A DNA stretch of 64,000 nucleotides from Neobacillus cucumis (GCF_023715505.1 NZ_JAMBOH010000005.1:275689-339688), one strand, 5' to 3'. Numbered from the stretch's first letter, positions 18,135 to 30,426 are shown. Translations and numbers: made by a program. Notes: generated by a model not told the origin, from the sequence alone.

Positions 18135-18351
18135 ATATCCTTAATTCAATAATAATATATCACATTAAACTTTTCAAGCCTAAATTGTATGTCACATTAA
18201 TAAATTTTTAATTAAAAAGGAACCTAATTTAGGTATTAACTAGTTCTAATAAAATATATAGAATAGTTGCTTATTTATTTAATGTTTAATGTTGTCAGAG
18301 CTTTTTAATCAGTGCTAGAATAGAATTGCAAAAGCTTGGAGAAAAGGGGGA

Positions 18352-18792
18352 ATGGTGATGGCTATAAATGCATTTATTAAACTCGTGCCCTCATCTGTTA
18401 AACAAACAATCACAATCGAAGAAGTAAAAGAATTATTTCATTATTATAAAAATATTACAGCAAAAACAGGTGCCCAATTAAACTGGCAGTATGGGGAATC
18501 AGCATTTCCATATGATATCAAAGAAACAGAAGCAAGTAAGGGAATGGCATTTTATTTGCATTCTGACCACGAACGCTACAATGCTATTTTAATTGGTGTT
18601 GATAAGGAAACTGTAAAAGAGGAAGATGGCACAGAAAGAGTGCAGCAATACATACAAGTAACATTACCGGAACAATCGACACATGGAGATAAAGGAAAGG
18701 CGAATGAATTCTGCAAATTCCTTGCCAAAAAACTACAAGGAGAACTTCACCTCTTTAATGACAGAGTCATGTACTATTATCCAAGAAAATAA
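18352..18792 (+). CDS. DUF1885-like protein of unknown function
   Basis: A 146-residue soluble alpha/beta protein. The N-terminal block AFIKLVPSSVKQTITIEEVK and the aromatic C-terminus MYYYPRK resemble the small DUF1885 family of bacilli, a match made from memory. SD AAGGGGGAA before an ATG at 18358 (MAINAFIK) is as good as the GTG/ATG pair at 18352, so the start may be two codons later. It is a single gene with a terminator. Confidence 0.6.
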   Translation: MVMAINAFIKLVPSSVKQTITIEEVKELFHYYKNITAKTGAQLNWQYGESAFPYDIKETEASKGMAFYLHSDHERYNAILIGVDKETVKEEDGTERVQQYIQVTLPEQSTHGDKGKANEFCKFLAKKLQGELHLFNDRVMYYYPRK

Positions 18793-18799
18793 GACTGAA

Positions 18800-18833
18800 A
18801 AAGACTCCAACTCTCGGGCGGGGTCTTTTTAGT
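18800..18833 (+). terminator. Intrinsic terminator after the DUF1885-like gene
   Basis: AAAAGACTCC paired with GGGGTCTTTTT, ending in a T-run. Confidence 0.75.
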
Positions 18834-19071
18834 GTACAAAAAGAGCCAGAGTATAATGGATAGATGTATAGATCACCAGGCTTAGGGCTGTAATAAACAG
18901 TGTTTTTCTCACTGATTTGGTCACATAGTTTCCTAGCATTAATGCCAGGTAAAAAAACACAAAAAACATCATTACCTTATAAATGAGTTGATCGTGCTTT
19001 GAAAGCCATTCAATGAGTGTATAACCGCTCCAAATAATAAATTGTAATATAATCACGAGATAGACCTTCAT
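18829..19071 (-). CDS. Small membrane protein, unrecognised
   Basis: An 80-residue protein with three hydrophobic helices (about residues 2-20, 30-48 and 54-78) and two short basic loops. The start ATG at 19071 (MKVYLVI) has GTGGTGAT about 6 nt upstream. Function unknown. It is convergent with the DUF1885-like gene and its end overlaps that terminator. Confidence 0.6.
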   Translation of the reverse strand: MKVYLVIILQFIIWSGYTLIEWLSKHDQLIYKVMMFFVFFYLALMLGNYVTKSVRKTLFITALSLVIYTSIHYTLALFVH

Positions 19072-19224
19072 TTTTATCACCACGCAAAAGACATTGATCT
19101 TTTAGTTAAGAACAAAGACATTGGCTAGTGTTTTAAATATATGTTTAATTATTAGCAGTTAGATATTATTTACAGAATTCTTTTAATTCCTCCTCCCTTT
19201 TCTAAATAATTTCGCTACTAATGA

Positions 19225-19260
19225 AAAAAGTCCTTTCCATCTTACTGGAAAGGACCTTTT
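19225..19260 (-). terminator. Intrinsic terminator of the pdh operon
   Basis: Perfect stem GTCCTTTCC/GGAAAGGAC followed by a T-run on the minus strand, immediately after the pdhD stop. Confidence 0.9.
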
Positions 19261-19262
19261 AA

Positions 19263-20678
19263 TTACTTCATAATGTGAATTGGAGTTCCAAGAACCACTT
19301 CAGCAGCTTCCATGGTAATTTCTCCAAGAGTTGGGTGAGCATGGATCGTAAGTGCTAAATCTTCTGCTGTCATACCAGTTTCAATTGCTAAACCTAATTC
19401 AGCAATCATATCTGAAGCACTCGCCCCAGCTATTTGAGCACCAATAACTACTCCATCTTCTGCGCGAGTGATTAATTTCATAAATCCTTCGCTGCTATCA
19501 AGAGATAACGCACGGCCATTTGCAGCAAATGGGAATTTCGCCGCTTTTACCTTAATGCCTTCTTCTTTAGCTTGTGCCTCTGTATAGCCAACTGAAGCTA
19601 ATTCTGGATCAGAGAATACTACGGCAGGAATACCTAAGTAATCAATTTCTGACGGATGACCAGCAATTGCTTCTGCAGCAATTTTCGCTTCATAAGAAGC
19701 TTTATGTGCTAATTGAGGACCGGCAACAACATCACCAATTGCATAAATATTGCTGATATTTGTACGGCATTGCTTGTCAATTTCAATTAATCCACGTTCG
19801 CTTAAATTAATGCCAACCTGCTCTAAGCCCATTTCATCCGTGTTTGGACGGCGTCCAACCATGACGAATACATAGTCAGCTTCAATTTGCTTCGCTTCAC
19901 CTTTTACTTCAAATTTTACTACTACACCATTTTCAGTTTCTTCTACACCCTTAGCAAATGCATTTGTATAGAATTCTGCGCCTCGTTTTTGCATGGTGCG
20001 CTTAACTAGTGAAGCCATCTGCTTATCAAATACACCAAGACCTAAAATCTCGTCAGCACCTTCTAGAATGGTCACTTGGCTGCCAAAGTTTGCATATGCA
20101 CCGCCAAGTTCAATCCCAATAACACCGCCGCCAATAACAACGATTTTCTCAGGGATTTCATTTAAATTAAGGGCACCTGTTGAATTTAGAACGCGTTTAG
20201 AATATTTAAAAGCTGGCAATTCAATTGGACGAGAACCAGTTGCAATAATCGCATTTTTAAATGTATAAGTCTGAGCGGAATTTTCATCCATTACACGTAA
20301 AGTATTGGCATCAACAAAATATGCTTCCCCACGCGCAATGTTAACTTTATTTCCTTTTAAAAGTCCTTCAACACCGCCAGTTAATTTTTTAACGATTCCT
20401 GATTTGAATTCTTGAACCTTAGAAAAATCAACTTTTACGTTTTCAGCAGTAATACCGAATGATTCTGAATGTACCGCTGTTTCATAACGATGTCCTGCAG
20501 CAATTAATGCTTTAGATGGAATACAACCTACGTTTAAACATACACCGCCAACATATTCCTTTTCTACAATCGTTACTTTTTGACCCAGTTGTGCAGCGCG
20601 AATAGCCGCAACATATCCTCCAGGACCCGCACCGATGACTATAGTATCTGTTTCAATTGGGAAATCTCCAACTACCAT
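19263..20678 (-). CDS. pdhD: Dihydrolipoyl dehydrogenase E3 (PDH complex)
   Basis: A 471-residue flavoprotein that reoxidises dihydrolipoamide on PdhC with NAD+. FAD site [19 protein letters not shown] at residues 14-32, redox disulfide [13 protein letters not shown] at 44-56, NAD site [19 protein letters not shown] near 182, and C-terminal His-Glu pair HAHPTLGE near 447. Only four bases separate the pdhC stop from this ATG, and the SD GGAGG overlaps the pdhC end. Last gene of the operon. Confidence 0.97.
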   Translation of the reverse strand: MVVGDFPIETDTIVIGAGPGGYVAAIRAAQLGQKVTIVEKEYVGGVCLNVGCIPSKALIAAGHRYETAVHSESFGITAENVKVDFSKVQEFKSGIVKKLTGGVEGLLKGNKVNIARGEAYFVDANTLRVMDENSAQTYTFKNAIIATGSRPIELPAFKYSKRVLNSTGALNLNEIPEKIVVIGGGVIGIELGGAYANFGSQVTILEGADEILGLGVFDKQMASLVKRTMQKRGAEFYTNAFAKGVEETENGVVVKFEVKGEAKQIEADYVFVMVGRRPNTDEMGLEQVGINLSERGLIEIDKQCRTNISNIYAIGDVVAGPQLAHKASYEAKIAAEAIAGHPSEIDYLGIPAVVFSDPELASVGYTEAQAKEEGIKVKAAKFPFAANGRALSLDSSEGFMKLITRAEDGVVIGAQIAGASASDMIAELGLAIETGMTAEDLALTIHAHPTLGEITMEAAEVVLGTPIHIMK

Positions 20679-20682
20679 TTTC

Positions 20683-21984
20683 TTACGCCTCCATTAACAA
20701 TAGTTCTGGATCGTTTAATAAACGTTTAATATGATTCATTGCATTTTGCGCAGTCGCACCATCGATCATACGGTGGTCAAAACTTAAAGATAAAGCTAAT
20801 ACTGGTGCAGCCACAATTTCACCATTACGAACGATTGGCTTTTCAGCAATACGGCCTACACCCAAGATAGCTACTTCCGGATGGTTAATTACTGGAGTAA
20901 ACCATTGTCCGCCTGCAGATCCAATGTTCGAAATTGTGCAAGAAGCACCCTTCATTTCATTTGGAGCAAGTTTACCATCACGAGCTTTACCAGCTAATTC
21001 ATTAATTTCATTCGAAATAGCAAATACAGATTTACGGTCAGCATCTTTTACAACCGGAACTAAAAGACCTTTTTCTGTATCAGCAGCGATACCAATGTTG
21101 TAATAATGCTTATGAATAATTTCACTTGTCGCATCGTCAAGAGATGTATTTAGTACTGGGAACTCTCTTAATGCACTTGTTAATGCTTTTACGATATATG
21201 GTAAGAATGTAAGCTTGATACCTTTTGCAGCTGCAACTTCTTTGAACTTTTTGCGGTGTGCCACAAGCTTAGCTACATCGATCTCATCCATTAATGTAAC
21301 GTGTGGAGCAGTATGCTTAGAGTTAACCATTGCTTTTGCAATTGCTTTACGGATACCGCTCATTTTTTCACGCGTTTCAGGATATTCACCTTGTGGAATT
21401 GGAGCAGCAGCTTTTGGTGCTTCTGTCTTAGCTTCTTCTGCAGCAGGTGCTGTTACTTCTGCAGCAGGTACAGCTGCACCGCCGCTTAAGAACGCATCAA
21501 TATCAGTCTTAAGAACACGTCCGTTTTCTCCAGAACCTGTAACTAAACGAATTTCTACACCTTTTTCACGAGCATATTTACGGACAGAAGGCATAGCAAT
21601 AACACGACGATTAGGATCAGCCTCAGCTTGAGGAGCCTGAGCTGCTGGTGCTGCATTCTCTTGTGCTGGTGCTGCAGCAGGAGCCTCAGCTTGCTTAGGA
21701 GCTTCCTCAGCATGCTCATCGCCTTTAAATTGTAGGTTTTCGTATCCAGGCGCATCGAAAGTAACTAGAACTTGCCCAACTGTTGCGACAGTTCCTTCTC
21801 CAACAAGCACTTCTTGAACTGTACCCTCTACTGGGGATGGAATTTCTACTACGGCTTTATCATTTTGAATTTCACATAGGACATCATCTTCTTGGACTTT
21901 ATCACCTGGCTTTACAAACCATTTGACGATTTCACCTTCGTGAATACCTTCACCGATATCAGGCATTTTAAATTGAAATGACAC
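20683..21984 (-). CDS. pdhC: Dihydrolipoyllysine acetyltransferase E2 (PDH complex)
   Basis: A 433-residue core subunit. One lipoyl domain (residues 1-80, lipoylated Lys43 in [12 protein letters not shown]), an Ala/Pro/Glu-rich flexible linker, a peripheral-subunit binding domain near 128-165, a second linker, and the catalytic domain ending with [13 protein letters not shown] (HRMIDG motif). It transfers the acetyl group from PdhAB to CoA. The gap to pdhB is about 117 bp, the longest in this operon, with no terminator seen in it. Confidence 0.97.
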   Translation of the reverse strand: MSFQFKMPDIGEGIHEGEIVKWFVKPGDKVQEDDVLCEIQNDKAVVEIPSPVEGTVQEVLVGEGTVATVGQVLVTFDAPGYENLQFKGDEHAEEAPKQAEAPAAAPAQENAAPAAQAPQAEADPNRRVIAMPSVRKYAREKGVEIRLVTGSGENGRVLKTDIDAFLSGGAAVPAAEVTAPAAEEAKTEAPKAAAPIPQGEYPETREKMSGIRKAIAKAMVNSKHTAPHVTLMDEIDVAKLVAHRKKFKEVAAAKGIKLTFLPYIVKALTSALREFPVLNTSLDDATSEIIHKHYYNIGIAADTEKGLLVPVVKDADRKSVFAISNEINELAGKARDGKLAPNEMKGASCTISNIGSAGGQWFTPVINHPEVAILGVGRIAEKPIVRNGEIVAAPVLALSLSFDHRMIDGATAQNAMNHIKRLLNDPELLLMEA

Positions 21985-22101
21985 AGAGATTCATCTCCTA
22001 TTTTCCATGTATTTTTTAACAATATAAAAAAGAAGAACATTGGGAAAAGATGACTTTTCCCAATAATCGCGTTTTATCTCAACACTCGACAGAAGTGATG
22101 A

Positions 22102-23079
22102 TTAGAAAGTTAATACTTTTTTAGCAGTCTCAATAACATCTTTGTAGTTAGGAAGCCACACTGATTCAGCTTGTGGGAATGGGAATACTGTATCTGGTGC
22201 AGCAACACGTAATACAGGAGCTTCCAAGCTTAAAATAGCACGATCGTTAATTTCAGCAACCACATGTGCTGCCACACCAGCTTGTTTTTGTGCTTCTTGG
22301 ACAACAATTGCACGGCCAGTTTTTTCAACAGAGGTAATAATTGTTTCAATATCAATTGGGCTTACTGTACGTAAATCAATAACTTCTGCAGAATACCCTT
22401 CTTTTTCTAGTTCTTCCGCAGCTTTTAATGACTCATGGACCATTGCACCGTAAGTGATAATGGATACATCAGTACCTTCGCGTTTCACTTCAGCTTTTCC
22501 TAATGGAATGGTGTATTCCTCTTCAGGAACTTCTTGACGGAATGAACGGTATAATTTCATATGCTCAAGAAAAATAACTGGGTCATTGTCACGAATGGCT
22601 GAAATAAGCAGACCTTTTGCATCATAAGGCGTTGATGGAATAACAACTTTGACGCCAGGAGTTTGAGCCATAAGTCCTTCTAAGCTGTCCGCGTGCATAT
22701 CAGGCGTATGTACGCCTCCGCCAAATGGTGAGCGAATGGTTACAGGAGCACTATATCTTCCTCCTGAACGATAGCGTTGACGAGCTAATTGACCTGCAAT
22801 GGAGTCCATTACTTCAAATACAAAGCCGAAAAATTGGATTTCTGGAACTGGACGGAAACCTTGTAAGCTTAGACCTACTGCTAAACCACCGATTCCTGAT
22901 TCAGCTAGGGGCGTGTCAAATACACGGTCTTCGCCAAATTCCTGGTGCAGCCCTTCAGTTGCACGGAATACACCACCGTTTACGCCTACGTCTTCACCGA
23001 ATACTAACACATTCGGGTCATTACGTAATTCCGTACGTAATGCATCTGTAATTGCTTGAATCATTGTCATTTGAGCCAT
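22102..23079 (-). CDS. pdhB: Pyruvate dehydrogenase E1 component beta subunit
   Basis: A 325-residue transketolase-like subunit that forms the alpha2beta2 E1 with PdhA and decarboxylates pyruvate using thiamine diphosphate. [18 protein letters not shown] and [20 protein letters not shown] are diagnostic and nearly identical to B. subtilis. The start is [15 protein letters not shown], with SD AAGGAG overlapping the pdhA end (gap 3 nt), so the two are translationally coupled. Confidence 0.97.
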   Translation of the reverse strand: MAQMTMIQAITDALRTELRNDPNVLVFGEDVGVNGGVFRATEGLHQEFGEDRVFDTPLAESGIGGLAVGLSLQGFRPVPEIQFFGFVFEVMDSIAGQLARQRYRSGGRYSAPVTIRSPFGGGVHTPDMHADSLEGLMAQTPGVKVVIPSTPYDAKGLLISAIRDNDPVIFLEHMKLYRSFRQEVPEEEYTIPLGKAEVKREGTDVSIITYGAMVHESLKAAEELEKEGYSAEVIDLRTVSPIDIETIITSVEKTGRAIVVQEAQKQAGVAAHVVAEINDRAILSLEAPVLRVAAPDTVFPFPQAESVWLPNYKDVIETAKKVLTF

Positions 23080-23082
23080 GGC

Positions 23083-24682
<1,600 letters not shown>

Positions 24683-25342
24683 TTACTTTGTCTTTATTCC
24701 TGCCTTCTTATATAATGAAAGTTTTTTTTCATTATATTGTTCGGTATATTTATTAAACAGTTCATTGGCCGCATATACCTTTTTATAAGAATCATTTAGC
24801 TTATTAATTTGAGCCTCTAGATCTTCTAGGGGCAGATTTTTATTTTTAAACATCTGATATAATTCTTTATCATATTGAAGAGACTCAGAGTATTGTTTAT
24901 ACAATTCTCTATGTGCTTCATATCTTTTCATCATAATATCATAAAGGTCATTAGCAGTTTCCTTCAGTTCGGGATCATCTAATTGATCTTTAATGTCAGC
25001 AACTTTAGCAAATTCCTGTTCTGATTCTTTAAGGCTAGTTGTTTCTTTCTCAAAAAGTTCTTTTCGTTTCTCGGCTAAGTCAAGAGCTTCATCTGAAAGT
25101 TTAACAATCTGATCATATTCTTTCATTCCTTTTTGAATAATTTGATCATATAGTTCCTTTTCCTGTTTTTCTAATGTAACTAATGGTTCTTGCTGTTCTT
25201 CAAATCCCTTTTCCTTATTTACAACATCTTCTAAGATAGTATACATTTCATCGACGGGGGTCTTTTTTTCTGTACATCCTGATAAAATAAAAATAATAAC
25301 GGTAACAAATATTAGGATGCTGCCTTTTCTATTGAATAACAA
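24683..25342 (-). CDS. ykyA: YkyA family cell-wall-binding lipoprotein
   Basis: A 219-residue lipoprotein: hydrophobic N-terminus, lipobox ILSGC (Cys 23), then a long charged coiled-coil region rich in Glu, Lys and Leu. B. subtilis ykyA stands at the same place between def and pdhA. The TTG start at 25342 was chosen because AAGGAGG lies 7 nt before it; an earlier TTG at 25348 is too close to the SD. Function unknown; members are thought to associate with the wall. Confidence 0.82.
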   Translation of the reverse strand: MLFNRKGSILIFVTVIIFILSGCTEKKTPVDEMYTILEDVVNKEKGFEEQQEPLVTLEKQEKELYDQIIQKGMKEYDQIVKLSDEALDLAEKRKELFEKETTSLKESEQEFAKVADIKDQLDDPELKETANDLYDIMMKRYEAHRELYKQYSESLQYDKELYQMFKNKNLPLEDLEAQINKLNDSYKKVYAANELFNKYTEQYNEKKLSLYKKAGIKTK

Positions 25343-25517
25343 TTTCAAACCTCCTTACTTTGCAATTCCTACTATATCTGTATAAAGTTTATTTGACAAT
25401 ATCTAACTGTCATAAGACAGATAGATATCAAAAAGTAAACATTTATTAACATTTTGGCTTTTGTTTGATAGACTTATGCTGGTGACTAACTTTATGGAAC
25501 TTTAGGAGTGAATGTTC

Positions 25518-26072
25518 ATGCTAACAATGGAGAATATCATTCGAGACGGGCATCCTACCCTTCGAAAAGTAGCGGCAGAGGTATCCTTACCGCCATCCGA
25601 AGAAGATAAACAAATTTTAGCCAGTCTTTTAGAATATGTAATAAACAGCCAAAACAGCGAAATTGCCGCAAAATATGGCCTGCGTCCTGGGATTGGATTA
25701 GCTGCTCCGCAAATAAATGTGTCAAAAAGAATGATTGCCGTTCATCTTATTGACGAAAAAGGAACTCTATACAGCTATGCCTTATTTAACCCAAAAATCG
25801 TCAGTCATTCGGTCGAAAAAGCCTACCTTCAAACCGGTGAGGGCTGCTTATCTGTTGATGAGGCCATTCCTGGATATGTACCAAGGTATGCAAGGATTAC
25901 TGTAAAAGGAGTGACACTTGAAGGAGAAGAGGTCAAACTTCGTCTGAAAGGACTGCCAGCAATCTGTTTTCAGCACGAAATTGATCACTTAAATGGTATC
26001 ATGTTTTATGACTATATCGATAAAAAGGATCCTTTCAAACCGGTCGAAGGAGCAACGGTAATTGAAAGATAA
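25518..26072 (+). CDS. def: Peptide deformylase
   Basis: A 184-residue Fe/Zn metalloprotease that removes the N-formyl group from nascent proteins. All three motifs are present: GIGLAAPQ near residue 55, EGCLSV (Cys metal ligand) near 109, and QHEIDH (two His ligands, catalytic Glu) near 152. The start at 25518 ([11 protein letters not shown]) gives a 9-nt SD spacing and matches B. subtilis DefB (MITMENI, 184 residues); the ATG six bases upstream is too close to GGAG. Confidence 0.96.
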   Translation: MLTMENIIRDGHPTLRKVAAEVSLPPSEEDKQILASLLEYVINSQNSEIAAKYGLRPGIGLAAPQINVSKRMIAVHLIDEKGTLYSYALFNPKIVSHSVEKAYLQTGEGCLSVDEAIPGYVPRYARITVKGVTLEGEEVKLRLKGLPAICFQHEIDHLNGIMFYDYIDKKDPFKPVEGATVIER

Positions 26073-26073
26073 G

Positions 26074-26107
26074 ACACTGGCCTTTTCCCGAGGCCGGTGT
26101 TTTTTGT
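26074..26107 (+). terminator. Intrinsic terminator after def
   Basis: ACACtGGCC/GGCCgGTGT followed by TTTTT. Confidence 0.85.
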
Positions 26108-26264
26108 TTATTTTTATTCCATCTTATACCATGAAAGATTACCTATTTTCCTCATATAATAATAGTAAAAAATTATCTACAGTAAAAAAAGTTCAATTAT
26201 CTGCCATTGCTCGCTTTACTTTGGACAAGGTTCGTATAAAATAAAGGTAAGGAGATGATCCACT

Positions 26265-26336
26265 ATGTTAAAGAAGCTAAGGAAAAAGCTTTTAAAACAG
26301 TGGAACGATTTACTTAGAAAAAAATCCATTGCCTAA
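26265..26336 (+). CDS. Very small cationic amphipathic peptide
   Basis: A 23-residue frame, MLKKLRKKLLKQWNDLLRKK plus three residues, that would form a strongly amphipathic positive helix. Its ribosome site AAGGAGATGATCC matches the extended anti-SD complement at 12 of 13 positions, with good spacing to the ATG. A hairpin (about 26345-26374) follows at once, so it looks like a complete small transcription unit between def and rpoY. I do not recognise the family. It might be a membrane-active or regulatory peptide; this is inference from composition. Confidence 0.6.
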   Translation: MLKKLRKKLLKQWNDLLRKKSIA

Positions 26337-26342
26337 TTTTTT

Positions 26343-26376
26343 AGAGGGCCCTTCAACCTTGCGAAGGGCTCCTTCA
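26343..26376 (+). terminator. Terminator-like hairpin after the 23-residue peptide
   Basis: GGGCCCTTC paired imperfectly with GAAGGGCTCC, followed by TTCATTATT. Confidence 0.6.
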
Positions 26377-26518
26377 TTATTGTACATTATAGTAATATGA
26401 TTTACATTTACATACTTTTCATATATGGTCCACGGAGTCTCCAAAGAAAATAAATGAAAAAGATGAAAATATTTTATATAATAGAAAAAGTTATGATTCA
26501 GTAAGGAGCGAATTTGTC

Positions 26519-26731
26519 ATGATATTTAAAGTTTATTATCAAGAGAGAATTACAGAAGTTCCAGTTAGAGAGAACACTAAAACAATTTTTGTTGAAGGTG
26601 AATCCGTAAGAGATGTCCGGAAAAAAATCGCCGATCGCGGTTTTAATGTTGAACATGTACAAGAAGTTACAGGTGCTTATTTAGAATACGAACAACAAAA
26701 TGAAGACTTTAAAGTATTGGAGATTGGATAA
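26519..26731 (+). CDS. rpoY: RNA polymerase epsilon subunit (RpoY)
   Basis: A 70-residue protein, the size of B. subtilis RpoY/YkzG (69). The IFKVYYQERITEVPVREN start and the ADRGFNVEHVQEV block are typical. It binds core RNA polymerase in Firmicutes. The SD AAGGAGCG precedes the ATG. It is in an operon with rnjA (3-nt gap), a conserved arrangement. Confidence 0.93.
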   Translation: MIFKVYYQERITEVPVRENTKTIFVEGESVRDVRKKIADRGFNVEHVQEVTGAYLEYEQQNEDFKVLEIG

Positions 26732-26734
26732 TTT

Positions 26735-28402
26735 ATGAAATTTGTAAAAAATGATCAAACTGCTGTATTTGCCTTGGGTGGTTTAGGTGAAATAGGCAAA
26801 AATACGTATGCAGTTCAGTTCCAAGATGAGATTATATTAATCGATGCGGGTATAAAATTCCCTGAGGATGAATTATTAGGGATCGATTACGTTATCCCAG
26901 ATTACACCTATCTGGTAAAAAATGAAGAAAAAATTAAAGGATTATTTGTAACCCACGGACACGAAGACCACATTGGCGGGATCCCCTATTTGCTTCGTGA
27001 AATAAATATTCCGATATATGGCGGCAAACTTGCCCTTGGGTTAATTAAAAATAAATTAGAAGAGCACGGATTATTACGAAATGCTAAGCTGATTGAAATT
27101 AAAGAAGATGATATCATAAAGTTCCGCAAAACATCCGTAACGTTTTTCCGTACCACCCACAGCATTCCTGATTCCTATGGTATTGTCGTAAAAACCCCTC
27201 CAGGACAAATCGTCCATACAGGTGATTTTAAATTTGATTTTACCCCGGTAGGTGAACCAGCTAATTTAACCAAAATGGCTGAAATAGGCAAAGAAGGGGT
27301 TCTATGCTTATTATCGGATAGTACCAATAGTGAAATCCCTGATTTTACAATGTCTGAACGCCGTGTGGGTGAAAGTATCGATGATATTTTCAGAAAAGTA
27401 GATGGCCGGATTATCTTTGCAACCTTCGCATCGAACATACACAGACTACAACAAGTAGTAGAAGCTGCAGTTGTGAACGGGAGAAAGGTTGCTGTGTTTG
27501 GCCGGAGCATGGAAGCGGCCATTAATATTGGGATAGAGTTGGGCTATATAATTGCCCCTAAAGAGACATTTATTGAAGCAAATCAAATAAACAGACTACC
27601 TGCAGATAAAGTGACAATTCTTTGTACAGGCAGTCAAGGTGAACCAATGGCTGCCCTATCGAGGATTGCCAATGGTACCCACAGACAAATTCAAATTATT
27701 CCTGGCGATACTGTGGTCTTTTCATCCTCGCCTATTCCAGGCAATACTATTAGCGTAAGCAGGACTATTAATATGTTGTTCCGTGCTGGGGCAGAAGTGA
27801 TCCATGGTAAGTTAAGCAATATTCATACTTCCGGACACGGTGGACAAGAAGAGCAAAAATTAATGCTCCGTTTAATTAAACCTAAGTTCTTTATGCCAAT
27901 TCACGGTGAATATCGGATGCAAAAAATGCATGCCAAACTCGCTGTTGATTGCGGGGTTGAGGAAGAGAATTGCTTCATTATGGATAATGGTGAAGTACTT
28001 GCGCTATCTGATAGCACTGCACAGGTTGCTGGAAAAATCCCATCCGGTTCCGTCTATATCGACGGCAGCGGTGTAGGAGACATCGGAAATATTGTTTTAA
28101 GAGACCGCCGTATTCTTTCTGAAGAAGGCTTAGTGGTTGTTGTAGTGAGTATTAATATGAAAGAATTTAAAATATCATCGGGTCCGGACCTCATTTCCCG
28201 GGGATTTGTTTACATGAGGGAATCCGGAGATTTAATAAATGATGCTCAGAACCTGATCACTAAACACTTAAATAAAGTAATGGAACGAAAGACAAGCCAA
28301 TGGTCTGAAATTAAAAATGAAATAACAGATACACTCGCACCATTCCTTTACGAAAAAACAAAACGCAGACCGATGATTTTACCAATCATAATGGAAGTAT
28401 AA
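26735..28402 (+). CDS. rnjA: Ribonuclease J1
   Basis: A 555-residue metallo-beta-lactamase/beta-CASP RNase with endo- and 5'-3' exonuclease activity, central to mRNA decay in Bacillus. Zinc motif [10 protein letters not shown] near residues 73-82, HTGDFKFD near 163, LLSDSTNSE near 192 and the beta-[14 protein letters not shown] near 365 are visible. It is cotranscribed with rpoY. In B. subtilis the SR1P-GapA pair acts on this enzyme. Confidence 0.97.
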   Translation: MKFVKNDQTAVFALGGLGEIGKNTYAVQFQDEIILIDAGIKFPEDELLGIDYVIPDYTYLVKNEEKIKGLFVTHGHEDHIGGIPYLLREINIPIYGGKLALGLIKNKLEEHGLLRNAKLIEIKEDDIIKFRKTSVTFFRTTHSIPDSYGIVVKTPPGQIVHTGDFKFDFTPVGEPANLTKMAEIGKEGVLCLLSDSTNSEIPDFTMSERRVGESIDDIFRKVDGRIIFATFASNIHRLQQVVEAAVVNGRKVAVFGRSMEAAINIGIELGYIIAPKETFIEANQINRLPADKVTILCTGSQGEPMAALSRIANGTHRQIQIIPGDTVVFSSSPIPGNTISVSRTINMLFRAGAEVIHGKLSNIHTSGHGGQEEQKLMLRLIKPKFFMPIHGEYRMQKMHAKLAVDCGVEEENCFIMDNGEVLALSDSTAQVAGKIPSGSVYIDGSGVGDIGNIVLRDRRILSEEGLVVVVVSINMKEFKISSGPDLISRGFVYMRESGDLINDAQNLITKHLNKVMERKTSQWSEIKNEITDTLAPFLYEKTKRRPMILPIIMEV

Positions 28403-28403
28403 G

Positions 28404-28440
28404 AAAAAGCGGAAGAGCCATGGCCCTTCCGCTTTTTCTT
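28404..28440 (+). terminator. Intrinsic terminator between rnjA and ktrC
   Basis: Stem AAAAGCGGAAG/CTTCCGCTTTTT, A-run before and T-run after; probably bidirectional. Confidence 0.9.
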
Positions 28441-28473
28441 ATTGTCTACGCCTAGGGGCGCCGAAGCTTTTCT

Positions 28474-29133
28474 TTATTCTAAGACTTTTTTCTCAAACCG
28501 ATCGATATCAAGATCATTCCCAATGACTATTAATACATCATTACTTTGTATGGTTTCTTTTGCTTGTGGGGAAACAATAATTTCTTCACCTCTTTTTATC
28601 GCCACAATATTTAAACCGTATTTCTTACGAATATCTAAATCCATAATAGTATTTCCCGAGAGCTTACTATTTGCTGCAATCTCGACAATACTATGTTCTG
28701 CAGACAGTTCAAGATAATCAAGCACACTATTAGATGCCATATTGTTCGCTATCCGCTTTCCCATATCTCTTTCAGGATGAACGACTTGATCCGCACCAAT
28801 TTTCCGCAGTACTTTTCCATGATAATCATTTTGTGCTTTAGCGGTAATCCGAGCTACCCCTAGTTCTTTTAAAATAAGAGTGGTTAAGATACTTGCCTGT
28901 ATGTCATCACCAATGGCGACGATCACATGGTCGAAATTACGAATACCCAAACTTTTCAGGACATTTTCATCTGTTGTATCACCGACCACTGCATGTGATG
29001 CAATCATGCTATATTGATTTACTCGTTCTTCATTGATATCAATACCAAGTACTTCCAATCCTTCTTCACTTAATGTTTGGCATATGCTCCCGCCAAACCG
29101 ACCAAGTCCAATTACTGCAAAACTTTTTTTCAT
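28474..29133 (-). CDS. ktrC: K+ uptake regulatory subunit KtrC (RCK protein)
   Basis: A 219-residue cytosolic gating ring subunit of a Ktr potassium channel. RCK_N Rossmann domain with VIGLGRFGGSICQTL at residues 5-19 and DTTDENVL near 52; RCK_C from about 138. In Bacillus and Staphylococcus the RCK_C domain of KtrA/KtrC binds c-di-AMP, which closes the channel, and the RCK_N binds ATP/ADP. It stands convergent with rnjA, as ykqB/ykqC in B. subtilis. Confidence 0.93.
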   Translation of the reverse strand: MKKSFAVIGLGRFGGSICQTLSEEGLEVLGIDINEERVNQYSMIASHAVVGDTTDENVLKSLGIRNFDHVIVAIGDDIQASILTTLILKELGVARITAKAQNDYHGKVLRKIGADQVVHPERDMGKRIANNMASNSVLDYLELSAEHSIVEIAANSKLSGNTIMDLDIRKKYGLNIVAIKRGEEIIVSPQAKETIQSNDVLIVIGNDLDIDRFEKKVLE

Positions 29134-29205
29134 GTAGCAAAACTCCCCTGTTCGTTCAGTCAGTAAACTCTATAAAACACGTTAATACCCTTACTCCCGT
29201 TTGTT

Positions 29206-30099
29206 CTAGCTCTTTTTTTTATTATAATATAGATATACAAGAAAGCCTAATAGGACGAAAATAATCAAGATTGGCAGGTTTCCTAAAATAAAGACAACTA
29301 TCCCCGAAAGTGCAGCCAACATTAGATTAGTACTGTTCATAAATTGTTTTTTTATTTTTTTCCATGTATTTAATTGATTCTTTTCAAGTTTAGGGACTAC
29401 CACTTTTGTTTCATATAGGTTGATGCTAACTGTCGATAAGGACGTCTGATTTTCTAAATACTTCATTCTTCCGTCAATAACCTCTATTTCCTCTTGAACA
29501 GAAGCTAAATCGGCAGAAATCTTTAGTAAATCCTCTGTTTTAGCTGCATTTTTCATAAAGCTAAGGAGGCGCTCTTCAACGGCTCTTTTCGACTGCAACC
29601 GCGATTCAAGATCGACATATTCCTCAGTCACATCTTGCCCGTTAATATTCCGTTTCAGAATCTCGGCCGCCTGCCCCTCGGCATCATTTAAAAATTCCTG
29701 AAAATGAGCTTGTGGGATTCTCAATTTCATACTGCCGCTTACTTGTTCAGTCCCATCTTTGGTTACACTGGATTCTGCTATATACCCTCCGTATTTTTTA
29801 GCTTTTTCTTCTAAGTTTTGCACAGTATACTCATAATTTTTTACACGCAGCTCAAGTTCTGCCTGATATATGACCATCTGGTTGTTAGCCTTAGCATTTG
29901 CTGTATTTATAGATTTTTCCGTTTTAGGAAGCTCAGTTGAGGTCAATGACTTTTCACTTTTTGCTGACTGCGCCGAGTCCATTACTCCTTTATCCGAACT
30001 CATTTTAGCACTTTCATTTTTACTAGTCGAACTGCAGCCAGCCATTCCGAATAACATAACCATTAGAAAAAAGGAAAATGCCGTTTTAGACAATCTCAT
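29206..30099 (-). CDS. DUF4349 domain lipoprotein
   Basis: A 297-residue lipoprotein with lipobox FGMAGC (Cys 22), a low-complexity Ser/Lys linker, a DUF4349 domain (YQAELELRVKNYEYTVQNLE, GGYIAESSVTKDG, VDLESRLQSKRAVEERLL) with a coiled coil, and a C-terminal pair of membrane segments (about 255-290) before a Lys-rich end. DUF4349 proteins are membrane-anchored and of unknown role. The SD AGGGGGC precedes the ATG. Confidence 0.82.
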   Translation of the reverse strand: MRLSKTAFSFFLMVMLFGMAGCSSTSKNESAKMSSDKGVMDSAQSAKSEKSLTSTELPKTEKSINTANAKANNQMVIYQAELELRVKNYEYTVQNLEEKAKKYGGYIAESSVTKDGTEQVSGSMKLRIPQAHFQEFLNDAEGQAAEILKRNINGQDVTEEYVDLESRLQSKRAVEERLLSFMKNAAKTEDLLKISADLASVQEEIEVIDGRMKYLENQTSLSTVSINLYETKVVVPKLEKNQLNTWKKIKKQFMNSTNLMLAALSGIVVFILGNLPILIIFVLLGFLVYLYYNKKKS

Positions 30100-30178
30100 T
30101 TGCCTGCCCCCTCTTATAGCTATTTAAAAATACCGACGTTTATTTAAAGAGAAGGTTTCATGATTATTTTAAATAAAA

Positions 30179-30426
30179 GGCTCTGTTAAATTTGGCTGTT
30201 GTGATTTCCGCTCCAGCCGCTCGCTTTCCGCGGACGTGCAGGTAAGCCTCGTCGGCGCATTAGCGCATGTGGGGTCTCACCGGCAACGTACTTCCGCAGG
30301 ACATTGATTTTACATCCTCGAATCCATCCACGCACGAAGGAAATGCGTTAGCATTTTCGAGGAGTCGAGCGCCTTCCGCTACAATCAACAGCATATTAAA
30401 AAACAGCAATATCGTTTAACAGAGCC
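30179..30426. mobile_element. MITE-like element with 12-bp terminal inverted repeats
   Basis: 248 bp starting GGCTCTGTTAAA and ending TTTAACAGAGCC, exact inverted ends, with no open frame. The interior is GC-richer than its surroundings (TCCGCTCCAGCCGCTCG, CGGACGTGCAGG, GAGCGCCTTCCGCT) and partly self-complementary near the ends. No target duplication is clear because the flanks are A-runs. Similar 'gctctgttaaa' elements are known from bacilli; a transposase elsewhere would be needed to move it. Confidence 0.75.

Noticed and set aside
19071..19083. Longer start for the 18829 membrane protein
   Set aside because: The upstream codon overlaps the GTGGTGAT SD that serves the ATG at 19071.
21215..21631. 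138-codon antisense frame inside pdhC
   Set aside because: It mirrors the low-complexity Ala/Pro/Glu linker and conserved E2 domain on the other strand; no SD or independent support.
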